From Glossina fuscipes (Eukaryota; Arthropoda; Insecta; Diptera; Glossinidae), in NCBI RefSeq assembly GCF_014805625.2, contig NW_023998421.1:6455426-6519425 (forward strand): a stretch of DNA of 64,000 nucleotides. The letters are read 5' to 3'. A program made the translations under genes and the position numbers. Of this stretch, positions 39,426 through 51,900 are shown one piece after another. The notes under the pieces are model-generated. The model was not told the DNA's origin. It worked only from the letters and a program-made list of their open reading frames with translations, and did not search any database. Within the stretch, counting starts at the first letter, position 1; each line of letters begins with the position of its first letter.

Positions 39426-40538
39426 ATGGCTCCGCGTCGAAAACTTAATAAAAATATCCTACTTATGGATAAGCAAATAATAGATTTTGTTAAAGAGCAT
39501 CAATTTGTTTACGATAGGAGTCATGAGAATTTTAATAATAACATTTACAAAGAAGACAAATGGAAACAATTGGCCGATTCATTGGATGAACCAGGTAAGG
39601 CATTTTTACAATATACTTAATGGTAAATAATATTTAATAATATTTTTCTTTTTAGTGGAATTGATTAAAAAACGTTGGAAAACATTAAAGGACCGTTACT
39701 TCAGATTAATGAAAAATGGTGGTGTACAAAATTATAAATATTGCCATGATTTAAATTTCTTGGGCCCCTACGAACCGCGCAGAAGGTTTTTTTTTCTTGT
39801 TTGCTTTTGGGTTTTTCATATAATTTAGATATGCTTTTTAGGAGTATAATCCGTTGTAAAAAAGAGGAAAACTATGAAGACAATAGTCAAATGGATGAAT
39901 CACTGGATAGCTCCCATAGTCCCGTAAGTCCCAATTATTTATTATAAAAATACAACAAATTTTAGTTTCAATATAACTTTATTATTATTATTATTATTTT
40001 AAGTTTAGACTAATGAATTGAATTCTTAGACTAAAAAAAACTTTAAAAAACTTTCACCAAGCATTTATTATAAAAATACAACTGATTTTGATTTCGCTTT
40101 ATTATTTTACAGGTAGATGGTGATATGTTTGAAAATAATTATACATTGAGCATAACAAGTTTGGCAACGGAAGATGCTAAACCAACCAAATTAGAAAATC
40201 ATAGTATTGTATGTGAAGAAGTTGATGAAATTGCGCTAGAAGATGTACTGCAAATGCAACCAAAGAAACGATACGCAGACACCTATGCGGAAAGCAAACC
40301 GACCAAGTTAGAAAATGAAAGCGTCGTATGTGAAGAAGTTGATGAAATAGCGCTGGAAGATGTACTGCAACTGCACCCGAAAAAACGATTCAAACCCTCC
40401 TCTCTTGGAGATACAGCCATATCTCATTTCATGCATAGCTTGGCTTTGCAAATTGAAGGAGCAAACCTCAGTGCCAGCCGCTTAATAACGCTACAATTAA
40501 AACTGTTACAGGTCGTCGGTGAGGAGATAAGAAATTGA
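39426..40538 (+). CDS. MADF-BESS domain putative transcription factor
   Basis: Coding exons are 39426-39594, 39656-39785, 39842-39923 and 40113-40538; phases agree across all introns (61, 56 and 189 nt), giving 268 aa. Residues about 17-98 look like a MADF (Myb/SANT-like) domain: KQIIDFVKEH, then DKWKQLAD, then IKKRWKTLKDRYFR, then a C-terminal F-L-G-P-Y. Residues about 229-263 (ISHFMHSLALQIEG through ITLQLKLLQVV) look like the BESS interaction motif. Families with this pairing are nuclear DNA-binding regulators, greatly expanded in flies; the specific orthologue is not recognised. The linker holds a 39-residue tandem duplication (residues 150-188 and from 189), acidic with KKR at each end. 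The ATG at 39426 has a good context (gcaacATGGCT) and starts MAPRRK. The donor of exon 2 (GGTTTTT) is weak, but the other acceptor at 39828 would give an immediate stop. The host strand, small introns and complete domains argue for a live gene. Confidence 0.85.
39937..40082 (-). mobile_element. 3' end of an I-like non-LTR retrotransposon inside a MADF-BESS gene intron
   Basis: Intron 3 contains, read on the - strand, TTTAGTCTAAG, an A/T linker, CATTAGTCTAAA and then six or so TAA repeats. The same order (TTTAGTCTAGG, linker, CATTAGACTAAA, TAA repeats) follows the retroelement C-terminus at 61.64-61.75 kb. A perfect 20-bp direct repeat, ATTTATTATAAAAATACAAC, flanks the unit at 39937-39956 and 40063-40082. 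I read this as a heavily 5'-truncated insertion with a target-site duplication. I-clade elements are known for TAA-repeat tails. Confidence 0.6.
40179..40398 (+). repeat. 117-nt in-frame tandem duplication in the MADF-BESS gene
   Basis: Two adjacent units begin at 40179 and 40296, each opening with the codons for KPTKLEN and running through VCEEVDEIALEDVLQ to KKR. The second copy differs by scattered substitutions, many of them silent, so the duplication is not very recent and the protein sequence has been conserved after it. It forms residues 150 to about 223, between the MADF and BESS regions. Confidence 0.85.
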
Positions 40539-40596
40539 GGAATGATATTTGGGAGAAAAGCAGTGGAAATCGTAATCATGCAAGCATTTAATTTTA

Positions 40597-40602
40597 AATA
40601 AA
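40597..40602 (+). terminator. Poly(A) signal of the MADF-BESS gene
   Basis: AATAAA lies 59 nt past the stop codon at 40536-40538, which would give a short 3' UTR typical of compact fly genes. Confidence 0.6.
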
Positions 40603-42976
40603 TATTAATCTTTTCTTCGCTTTGATTTTCCCTGCGCAGATTGTAGGCAATAGTAATAAATTAATAAAAAAAAATTAATGGCTACGCTGCCAGTGTAATA
40701 AGTATAAACTGCGAAATTATATAACTCAATAATATGAGGGCTACTTATGTTTGGGAATGAGGCTGATTCGTAAGTAGATAGCTTAATGTTTGCAAAAACT
40801 TTAAGTAGATGAATGGGAATACGCATGGAATATTGAATGTTTCATCGACTTTTTTTGACGAAATCAAAGTAAGTTTTAATCGATAAAAACAGGGTTAATT
40901 ATTTCATTATGCTCTTATTGTGTAAAAGCAATTATTGGGACACTATGTTATTCACTTAGTTTTGTCGTGATTTAAACTAAGGAAACTTTTTATTTTATAT
41001 AATTATTACAATTTACTTAGAGCAAAGAAGTGAATTCTAGGACTAGAAGTAGGGTGGACACTAACGTTCTTGTTTTCTTTTCTTTTTTAATGTAGATTAG
41101 ATAGCGAACCATTTTATTGACATTAAGTTTTCCATTGGCTTTCTTGTAAACTTTAGGCGTTCTCTTGGTAGTCAAGTTTCTTTACCTTCGTTCAAATTAA
41201 ATATATGTAATACAAAATAAATGTTTTATATATTAATATCGTTTCCAGGCCTGCGAATATAAGCGAGGCTTCATTATCTTTTCGGCCAAAGGTTGTTAGG
41301 ACAATGAAGCTTCGCCTATATTCCAGGGCTGGGAATGTGCTTAGATTATAAATTCATGAATCTTCACATATGTTTATATATAAATACATGATTTATAAGT
41401 TTGTAAAATTTATAAAATTTACAGGTTGAAAATCTTTTCCGGACGTGAAAATATAAGCGCAGCTTCATTCAAACCCGGTCCTTCTATTACTCTCAGATGC
41501 TTCCAAATTCAGAGTCGATCAACTCACTTAATGGCACTATATAAACCTAGATATCCCAAAGATATCGGCTAGTGTATTAGAGGTCCTAGAAATGAACATA
41601 AACGATATTAGATTTCAACTTCCCAGCAGGCATTCATTTGAAACTAGTATTTTCATCGCTGCGCTGGGAAAAAGCTAGAAATTTTAACAGAAACCAATTT
41701 TTGCGGGCAATTAATTTTTTCTCACACTCTCTGCAAGGTTCAAAGTATGTCTTAAACCAAAGAAAATTTGGTGTTACCTGGTAACAGTGATTAAACATGC
41801 CCCACACTGAGAGGATAACGTTGTGGTATTTAAGGGTTTTCAACTCTTCCCTTTATTATGTTACTTAATTACAAAAACATATGTTAATGGATTTAGCAAC
41901 TCTGACCGTATTTTTGTGTGGAATGTAGTAAATTTGTCTTTGTTCTATTTTGTCATTTATGAATTTATTTGATTTTTGGAGAATGGATAAAAATTTAACT
42001 CTTGGCAGCTCTTGTTTGCGAAGCAGAAACAGAAAGGCTAAAGATCTGGAGTAATAAAGACACAATCCTAAGAACAATAAGCAAATAAATTTACTATTAG
42101 AGATTTTTTATAAAAGATATAAGAATCTTAACACAAACATACAAAGAAGTACCGAAAAGTTTTTTTGTATTATAAATTTTTTAAAACATTAACGGGGAAA
42201 AATGCTTCAGAAATTTATCTTTTATTATTGAAAAAAAAAAGAAAATAATATATATAAAAAAAGCAAAAATTCTTTGTGCGAAGCGATAAATGTGGAGAGA
42301 AAAATATTTTTGTACACATTTATAAATATATGTATTTTTACATGCAAATGCAAGGATAAATCTGAAAGTATTAAATAAATGTGTCTTTTTTGTTTTTTTT
42401 TTTTAAATAACAATCTGTGAGAATAAAAAGTATTTTGTAAGCATTTCTTGGTAAGATTTAGGAAAATTAGAAAAGAAAAGAATCATAAACAGTGGTAATA
42501 TTTGCTTAATAGAAACAACAGTAAAATAACAGTAAAAATTACAAGATATTTTGTGAACTATATAAACATTTTACCTATGCGGATACATATGTAAACATAT
42601 ACAAAATTGGTGTAGCAACAAATCAACTGTAAACAAACACAAAACATATAAAAAACCGCACAAAAACAAGAATCATTTTTTTTCTTGATTTTTCTCTTAT
42701 TAATTTTTTTTATCCTATTTTCTTTTGCTTGTAATACATTTCGTTTTATTAGTCAATAATTTGATTTGAAAGGAAAATTTTGTTTATATTTTTAATTTGT
42801 TCCATTCTGTATTCGATTCATCTATAAATATATTCTGCATGATTCTTGGTCAATTATTGCAGTGTTCCAATCTCTATGAGCACTTGCTACAATCACAACA
42901 AAACTTTGCACAATTATTCGCTGAATTCCCCTGTATTGCCTTTGATCGACAATATCTAGTATACATTGTAACGAAC
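40603..42976. other. Intergenic region before the ABHD2-type gene
   Basis: It contains the long hairpin and its third arm copy. The rest is AT-rich with poly-A/T runs. The last about 200 bp must include the 5' UTR or upstream exon sequence of the ABHD2-type gene, because the frame is open from 42797. No TATA box is obvious. Confidence 0.5.
41240..41338. repeat. Long imperfect hairpin (inverted repeat, 36-nt arms)
   Basis: Arms 41240-41275 and 41303-41338 pair through TTCCAGG..., GAATATAAGCGAGGCTTCATT on the left and AATGAAGCTTCGCCTATATTC on the right, with a loop of about 27 nt. A third, direct copy of the core (ATATAAGCGCAGCTTCATTC) lies at 41437-41470. It may be a foldback element; no gene overlaps it. 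Confidence 0.6.
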
Positions 42977-45900
42977 ATGTCAACGGCATTCCTAACCGCT
43001 ATTGCGGTTATACTCTGCATACTATTTCGTATATTGAATGTAAATAGTCAGCCGCTGAAACCTTCGGTATGGTGCCTGGATCAACAATTTTTGGATACCC
43101 TATACAAAATTGCGCCAGTATTAAAAGAGCCGTAAGTACATTGTAAGAAAATACAAAAATTGTGAAAAAACTTTGAAAAATGTAGGTACAACTTTAATGC
43201 CGACGGTCGTTAAATAACGGTGATAACATGTTTATTTTCTTTTATTGAAAAGTGAGTCACTGAGTGTGTGCGGTTATTAATCCATTAGTTTTGGTTTACA
43301 GGCAACTAACAATTTTATGGTCACGAAATAAGTTTCTAACTTTATAGACTTCAGATAATGCTTTCGCAACATTCGCCAAGGCTTGCTCATATTATTTTGG
43401 AAGGTTACAAGCGGACTAAAATTATGTGTCTGCCCGACTTTCTCGATTGTCAGCGACAGCAAACCTTGAGTCGCATAACTTACAATTTTTATGCATTTTC
43501 AGGTTGATTCCGATCAACTTAGAGTAGTTAAAAAACTGAAAAAATCTTAGAAGACTAACTATTTCGCAGAACGACGTGTTCGTAAGTGGGATGATGGGTA
43601 TCGCTGAAAGTAGCCGTAGTAGAATCGCGATTAACAAGTCAATGTTCGAATCTCAGTGCGGTGGAGCTCACTGCATTGCTCACTTTTATCGTAGCTGTAG
43701 TGAATGCGCAGTCGGTAAACGCATAGCACGTACCGGTTGGTCACACACCCATTCTATTTCGTCAACGTGTTACACAAAAAGGAAGCATCCGCTAAGTGAT
43801 TGGTTATATTTGAAAAGGGGAGCCGAAAATGTAACGAAAATGGTAATTTTTTTTTTTTTAGCCCTGCGCCTCGGTAGATATAGATTTTTTGTTGTACTCT
43901 GTAGTAAATGATAGGAGGACAAGAGTTTTACCTCGCTTTTGGAATATAGGATAAACATAACATAAGCTTTATTGATTAACATAAGCGTGTGACCTGGCCT
44001 AACCATAACGAAAGACATGGGTTGGGAATTTGTAGAAAGTTTTAATCATCTGAAACGTATAAGATTTAGAGAAAAGTAAAGTCAATTTAAGTTCTTTTAT
44101 ATCTATCTATTTCGTCGTCTCTAATGTAATTTAATCCTAGTTAACGGTTTGACCAGGCAGAAGGAATTCGTAGGAATTCGCACATCACTGCGATAGTCGA
44201 AGAAAACTGTCAAGACCACCTTGGCTCACGATTCTCGCTCGATCGATCTGTCATTTCCGGGTCGTGTGTGTAGATCCGAGTCTCGTCTCTCATAATAACG
44301 CACGCTTCATGACCGAGTGATGGTCAGAAATCATCTCTTCACACATGTTGTAAAAATAGGAAATATATAATGTTTGCGTCTTACAAAACCAAATATCGCC
44401 GAAGCACTAATGACGTTTATGATGCAAAGTCAGGCACAGATATCTGTTGCAGTGTAACCATGTTAGAAGAGAAATATTTCCGATATTCGTTACATCGGCG
44501 CAATTTAAAGGTCTTCCTCTTTGTTATTATAACTTATGTGAATCCTCCTTTTGGGAAGCTTAGTACAAAAGGCTTTGCATTATTAGAAGACTCATTCACG
44601 TTTATATGCAATTGCATTCAAAGTACATATCGGGAGCGAAATGAGATTTTGAAGAATTAGTTAAAACCGAGAACTTGAAAAACATTTCGGATTAGGTTTA
44701 TAACGAATGCCGAAATAAGCTGTTCTGGAGCGGAGATCTTTTATCTTGCATTTAGAAAATATTTTATTCGTTAAATTCGCAAAATGGATAAAAATCCGAC
44801 TCTTTTCGATTGATTAGTCATAGCTAAGCAAGATAACGATGATAATACTAATGTAAGCATAAACAAGAAAAATGTTCTTCTATTTTTTTTGTTAAACGTT
44901 TAAAAAAGTTTCTTTTCATTAATCATCTTTACCTTGAAGAAGCAACAAGAAATCAAAGAAAAAATACGAGCAAAAAAAAACAAAACAACTGTAAAAACTT
45001 CACACTTATTTTATTATATATTGCCGGCTATGATTATCAGCAAAAAGAAAAAAACACAATCTTTAATTTCCTATCATTGTTAGAAAAAAAAAAAAAAGGT
45101 TTAAATGTGTTTAAGGGCGTAAATCGTCAATTTGTCATTCTTAAATTTTATAGAAGACGAGCAAAAAAAAAAAAAAAAAATAAAGCTATCTTTGCCCTCG
45201 AATTGAGTTAATTGTTAAATTTTGATAAGCAACAAAGAAGTTTATCGTTTGATAAACAGCTCATAATTACCGTTTGGAAAATCAATTACGTGAAGCTATT
45301 GCCAGTTGTTTGCAAATTGCACGAAGATGTGAAATTATTTATATTCGTTAGTTACAAAAGGTTTTATTAAGGGGGCCTTAGTGGACCCTTGACATTATCG
45401 ACGGCACAATTTTGTACGAATGTATTCAACACCCAGAGAGACATGAGATAGACCCATCTTTTATGATGCCGATCGGTTCAGAATACTCTTTCTGCATCAA
45501 TTTAAAATTGTCCGTCCGTCCGTCTTTTTTGTCGCCTTATTTTCAATCTATAGGGCGGCAGTTTTTACAATGTTTTGATTAAATTTGCTAGACTGCATTG
45601 TTGTCCGTCTGTCCATCGTCTTGTCTTGTGTTCACACCGCAAAGGTTGCAGATATTTTAACGAAATTTGGTATATGCACATGTCCAAGGATGTACGGCAT
45701 TGAATCTGTTCACTACTTTGATCATTTTCCATATAAAGCCTGATTTTAAAAAATGGCTGGTGAAGTGCGTTTAACGGTAAACCATGGCTCGCTATAGTGC
45801 TTTTGCTCGCGTCTTGATAACGCGATGATTCGTAATACAATTTAGCAAACTCTTCAATAAAAAATATTAATATGAGAATGGGACATGTTTTGCTTGCGTG

Positions 45901-48900
45901 TATAAAACAATATGAAATTCTATATCGTATTGGGTGGAAAAATCTTTACCAGTTATTAACAAAAAAATTTCACAAAGGATGCGGGTTCACAATAGCTATG
46001 CGAAAAGCTAGGGCCATCCATGGACAAATTCCGATTTCATATTTACATGCCTTCTAGATTGTACATAAGCCATACTTGTAGCGCTTAAGAGATTCCATCT
46101 AAACAGCGTATGTATTATTTTTTCTAACTTTTAAATAAAATGTTATGTAAGATTGAGAATAAAAATAACTTTAAGGAAAATTTTTTTTAATATCGAGGAT
46201 GTTTTCTAAAATAGACAGAAGCGTTTTAAAGTAGCCAATTTTATTGGTGCCACCTATTGATAGCCGACTGAGTTGACAAAAGTCCATTTTGCTCTAAAGT
46301 TCCTTCGGATGTATAGAAGTCGAGCTTGTTCGTTGAATTGAGTTATGAATGAAATGATGGAACTTTAAGGGAAACTCTCGTTGAATATTTACCCCTTAGT
46401 AAAGTCCGTGAGTGATATACGTTCGTAAAAATGGCAGTGATAAACATGAGTAATAATTCAAAGGTTGGTCATCCGAAACTTTTTATTAAAGCATGAATTT
46501 TCCAAAACACTGAGCATTTATCTATGGAAGACATGGGTTACGCCGAGCTGAAAGCTTGTATCCGCCATTATCAAGGACGTCTGTTCAAATCACTTATCTC
46601 TTTTTGATCGAGAAAATTTTTAGGGTGTAGGTCTGAAGGAAAATATTTTGAAAGCACCTCAAGTGAATCTGATGGGAACTTTTTTTTAAGAAGAGTGCAC
46701 GAACCTAAAGGATACTAATTTGGATAGTTTTGACGTAGTTTCTAGGGTACTTTGGAACGCATCTTGACTAGATCTAAAAGAAATTACTTTGAAAAGCTCC
46801 CATTCAGTTTGCAACATGTCATGCATGTAAGTTTGTCTGAAATTTAAAAAAAAATTTTTTTTTTTTTTAATGACTTTGCATGATGCGTTTATATTTTATT
46901 TTATTTATATATATTTTTTTTTAAAGAAAATTGCTTACAACATATTTAATTTGAAATTATTTCAGTGCATGACAATGATAACATTGCTTTTTTTTTGGAA
47001 GTTTGCAACTTATTTCATAAACTAATATATCAACGAATAAACGCTGAAATAAGATTAAATTGCAAAAAAAAAAAATTATTTCGCCACATTTCGCAATACG
47101 AAAAAGCGATAGTAGAGAAAACAAGCAAACAAAAAAATTAAAATAATTGCTGAAAATAATTTTTTTAAGTTTTATTTATTTAACAATTTCATTATTGTTA
47201 TAGTCCGCACGATCTGTAGCAAGAGGACGTATTTAGTTTGTGTGGATGCAAGCAACACCCAGAAAGACTGATAACTGAGATAGACCCGCACCTTTTTTTA
47301 CGCCGATCGATTCAAAATCCCTTCCGTAATCGATGTAAGCTTGTCTGTCCTTCTGTCCAGATTACATTTTTTGACATGTTTTGATGAAATTCAATTCAAC
47401 ATCGTGTTTTGACCCAAGATTCAACGCTATTGAAAGTGCCTTGGATGGGACCACCTTATCGATGACTTATCTTATCTTACTTTACCTTAGTTTAAAGATT
47501 ATATGAATAACCCTGTGTCAGCAACTGTACCACGCAAAGTGGTGTAGGGTATTTACTAACGGACTGCTTCCCATTACAACGGTTTCACTTGTTTGTTGTA
47601 TCTAACAATAGTTGCAATAATTTAACACTCGATTTTATGCAAACAAGTGTTGTTCCGTGCTGTTTTCGAAAAATACAAATACATACATACATATATATAT
47701 ATATATTTATTTATTTATTTTGTACTAAAATTTAAAACTATTATGCATAAGAATATTATTCCTATTATGCCTTCCATATACTTTAAATTATTTAATTTAT
47801 GCTTAAATGCAATTTGTTACAATTGAACTTATTGTTGTGCTTACCGTACCGTTATCGGCAATATTCTTATTGAATATCGAATATATTGCAAGAATGAGCG
47901 TAAGATTTACTTATTGACCTACGTGCATGTCTCTTATTTATAAAACCTATCATTTACTTCATATATAAGAAATTCATATTAAATTAGATCAATTTTCAGA
48001 ATCAACCAAAAAAAAAAAAAAAAAAAAAAAAAATGGCGTATGTGTGGTTGTGCACAAACTTAACTTATTACTCATACATTACTTTCTATGCCAGTTCTGT
48101 CATATAATTATAATGTAATGTAATAAAAACCCTATGAAAATGAAAACATTGGGTTGCTAATCGAATCACTGATACCAGTTATCTACCTAACGTGTCTTAT
48201 GTAATATTCGGTTCGGCTATCTGCACAGAGTGTGGGATTAAAATACATTGAAAAGTTTTGTAGGTGTTTAGCCAAGTAAGCTTCAATGATTTTTCCAAAC
48301 TTTACTAAATGTTCTAATGTCCGTATGCCTTGTATTCGTTAATGCCGGACCGGGAATTGGCAATTGGCTCTAAAGCCGGAAATGTATTTATTATTACTAT
48401 TATTATTATTATTATTTGATACATTCAAGCAAAAAAAGTAGGATAAGCATTAGCAATCAAAGGAATACATTGTACGATTAAAAGTGGGTTGACCATCGGC
48501 AATTGAGACTACAGAGTGCGTTTTTAAAGCCGAAGTATTAAAGTAATAAATATTGCATTGATTGGATGTTCTCCAGGTAACGTTACAATGGCTATAGGGC
48601 TAGAAGGGTTCTGAATGGAAGGATTTTGACGTTCACTAAGTACACCAAAGCCTTTTTTTGCACGCTTTTCTTTATCCGATTTTGAAATAACACGGCTCAC
48701 CAATATATTTATGAAAGTTTTTGTTGAAACACGAATTCCAAAAGAATTTTCCTTTTTTTTTTAATTCGAATTTTGACAGTGCCTCACGGAAGTTTATGTA
48801 CACAGCAACGGTCTAAGCTGAATTTCCGCTGGTAACTGCTAACTTAATTCGTGAGGGCTTGGAAATGCACTCTTTTTGCACGAAAAAATTTTTCTTTAAA

Positions 48901-51900
48901 TTTTAATTTTGACAGTGTCTTACGGGAACTTGGATATCAAGAATTATATAAGGAACTTGGGAAACAAAAAAAATCCAGGTGTTCTGGTTGGGGAACCGTA
49001 CATGCTGCTGCTGGCACGGACCAAGATTATCTTTCGTTGTTTTCTACCTCTAACTCGCATCTACACATATATACACGTACTTACGTTGAAGGAAGAAAAA
49101 ACAACATTTAATGAAAAATTCAGCACAAAAAGGCTATGCTTCTTCTTCGACTGCGATAATTGTAGTGATGAAAATTACAAGAAATTCCGAATTTCTTTCA
49201 TTTTGCGAAAAGAGTGAAAGGAAAAAACTAATTTATTAGATGTATTTTGCTTTGTAGTGAGGTTTTTTTGTCTTTACATAAACCTTTCCGGTGGCAAGAG
49301 AATTAAACGGGAAGAATTTCATTCATTTCTTGGTACTTCTTGGCAAAGCTAAATGGACTCCTTTGACAAAGATCTATAAGGTTATATTATCCATTATATA
49401 TATATGTATATATTTTCTTATTATTTCTTAAGAAGAATTCTTTTACGACTGAAGGTCATGATAAACGAATACACACTTGCATACATAGTTAGTCTGTGGT
49501 TTTCTATTATTTGCATGAAAAAGTGGTTGTGAAATATTCATCAATGTTGCGTTGTTTTCTCCATATTTCACCATATTTCACCTACCGGCAAGGCTGATGA
49601 ATACTTTTTTGTAGTTCTACAGAGTAATTTATTTATCAAAGGGCTTCTTTCAAATGGGAATGAATAGCTTTTGTGAAGTAGGAATTCCGAGAAGTATTTT
49701 TAATCTTCATCATCATTTGACATGAGCGACGACGAGAGATGATTTATAAGTGATAAGAAGTGACAGAAGTGATAGAAACCGCAATAGCTTATCACCATCC
49801 CTAAAGCGGTTTCTTTAATTATAGGCGCATCAGTGATTACACCATCACATCGCAACACATCAAGAATTCGCGTCAATTGTTAGATAAGTTTGTGCGATTG
49901 CCTGATAAAGCTTTCTATGATGTCAGTTGCAAAGAGAAGCCGCAGTAAGGAGAAATTCTTTGCCTTGATTTTTTGGTTCTAATGCCCCACGTGGCTGAAT
50001 CCCTTCTTTTTATAAAGCATTGTTGAAAAATTCTTTTTCCGTAACAATATAAAGCAGCGGACGCGAAAAGTCTCTTGGCTCGTATGTGTTTTCTTCTTCT
50101 TGGTATATGCAAAAACTAATTTAAATTGACTTTGAAGCTTAAATCCGATGATAATAAATGTGATCTAATGTTTTATTGTAATGTTTGGAGGAAAACGTCG
50201 TGCAGAGTAAATAGATCTCTTACATATCTAAGTGATATAATCTCGCACAGTCACTGCTGTCATTGATATGTTGTTTAAGTTGTTTTTATAGAGGAAAAAT
50301 GCTCCTTCATAACAATATTAAAACAAAAATTTATGGAAATCATTGCATATATAAAGGGGAGGTGTTTTCTTGCTACAAAAATGTTCTCTTTACGAAGGGA
50401 TGCTTTAGTTTTTGGTTTGACCCTTAACGTCCACTCACACAGGATAGATGATATAATCCGTGTGAAAATCACTCTTTATTAATTATTGCTTATAGTCGAA
50501 TTAATGGACTAATCAAAGTTTGTACCTGTGCACTACTTGTATCAAATATCGTTATCCTTACGATTCTGGCTCCTGGCCTTACTTTCAATGCTCCGCAATC
50601 TAGAAAGAAATAAGTAAAAACACTGTAGCGTTCAAAATAAGACGTTTTCCGATACGAACCATTTTCATAAGTGTACGTCATTGGGCCAAAACAAGTTAGG
50701 TTAACAAATTTGCTCAAAATGTACCAAAAATTAGGACCTGTAGATTGAAAATAATGAAACAAGCGATGCAGGCGGACAGACGGACAGACAACCTTAAATC
50801 GGTTCAGAAAGTGCTTCTGTATCGATCGGTGAATTAAAAGGTGGCTTTGTTTCAAGTTCTTCTAGGTGTTGCATACATCCGCACAAATTTAATATATCCT
50901 TGTACCGCAAGTGAAGTTGAGATGAGTATATTTCTGGGGTTTTTGCATAATTCTAAAAATTTGTAGGGGACAGTAATATGTTTTGGCATTCCATTATCCA
51001 ATGCAAACGACTTGCATCGGACACAATAACTTAAGGAAGCGATATAGGAGTACTTATGAGTTTTATAAACGTTTCGGTTCATAAATTTTAAGATTTTTGA
51101 ATCAATAGAACTTAAGCTGCACGTGATGGTAGAAAGAACTTTTTAAGTGTTCTCTTGTAGGCATCTATGCCCAAAAATCACTTGGTCGCTTTATGACGCA
51201 TAAGATAAATTTCATTTAATTTCATTTATTAGATAAATTCAATGAGAGGGATATCTTTAGCCGAACACAAAGCTTGTAATAAACATAAGCTTCTATCTTA
51301 TTGCCTACGATGCAAGATTTATAATTTAATTAGATTAGATTGTAGACTAACAAACAGATTGCAAGTTTTATGATTAAGTGAACGAAGAGAACAGATCAGC
51401 TATAAGTCATTGTGACCAATCGAAGCTGCAAACTGCGAAGGAGTTTTAATTCAGATATTGAACACACTCAAGGAGGTCAAAACATTATCAACATCCATAA
51501 AAACAAAGAAAGGCAACAGGCACGTATTGCAGCGTTGGTCTAGCTAACATAGGGTTTCGTTAAATTCCTTAGACCATCTTCTTATAAAGACAAGAGGAGA
51601 TTCTGACGTTATTAACTGAAAATGCAACCTGAGTTTCGACGAGAGTCGAAACATTAACTAACTTTTTGTAACTTGACCTTTTCTCTTGGCTTTGGTTCTC
51701 GATACCGTAATCAGTGGAGAATATGTTAATCGAGCGATAATGATAATGAATAGAATTATTAAGGGATTTATTATCTCGTATTATAACAAAAGATTTAAGT
51801 TTTAACTAAGTTCAATTTACTCTGAGTCAATATATTAATATCTCTGTCAACTTGTTCAGTAAATTGTTGATTATTATCCGCAAACGGACGCAACTAACTC

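Noticed and set aside
43621..43660. tRNA gene at 43.6 kb
   Set aside because: Only A/B-box-like motifs are present. No acceptor or anticodon stem can be formed.
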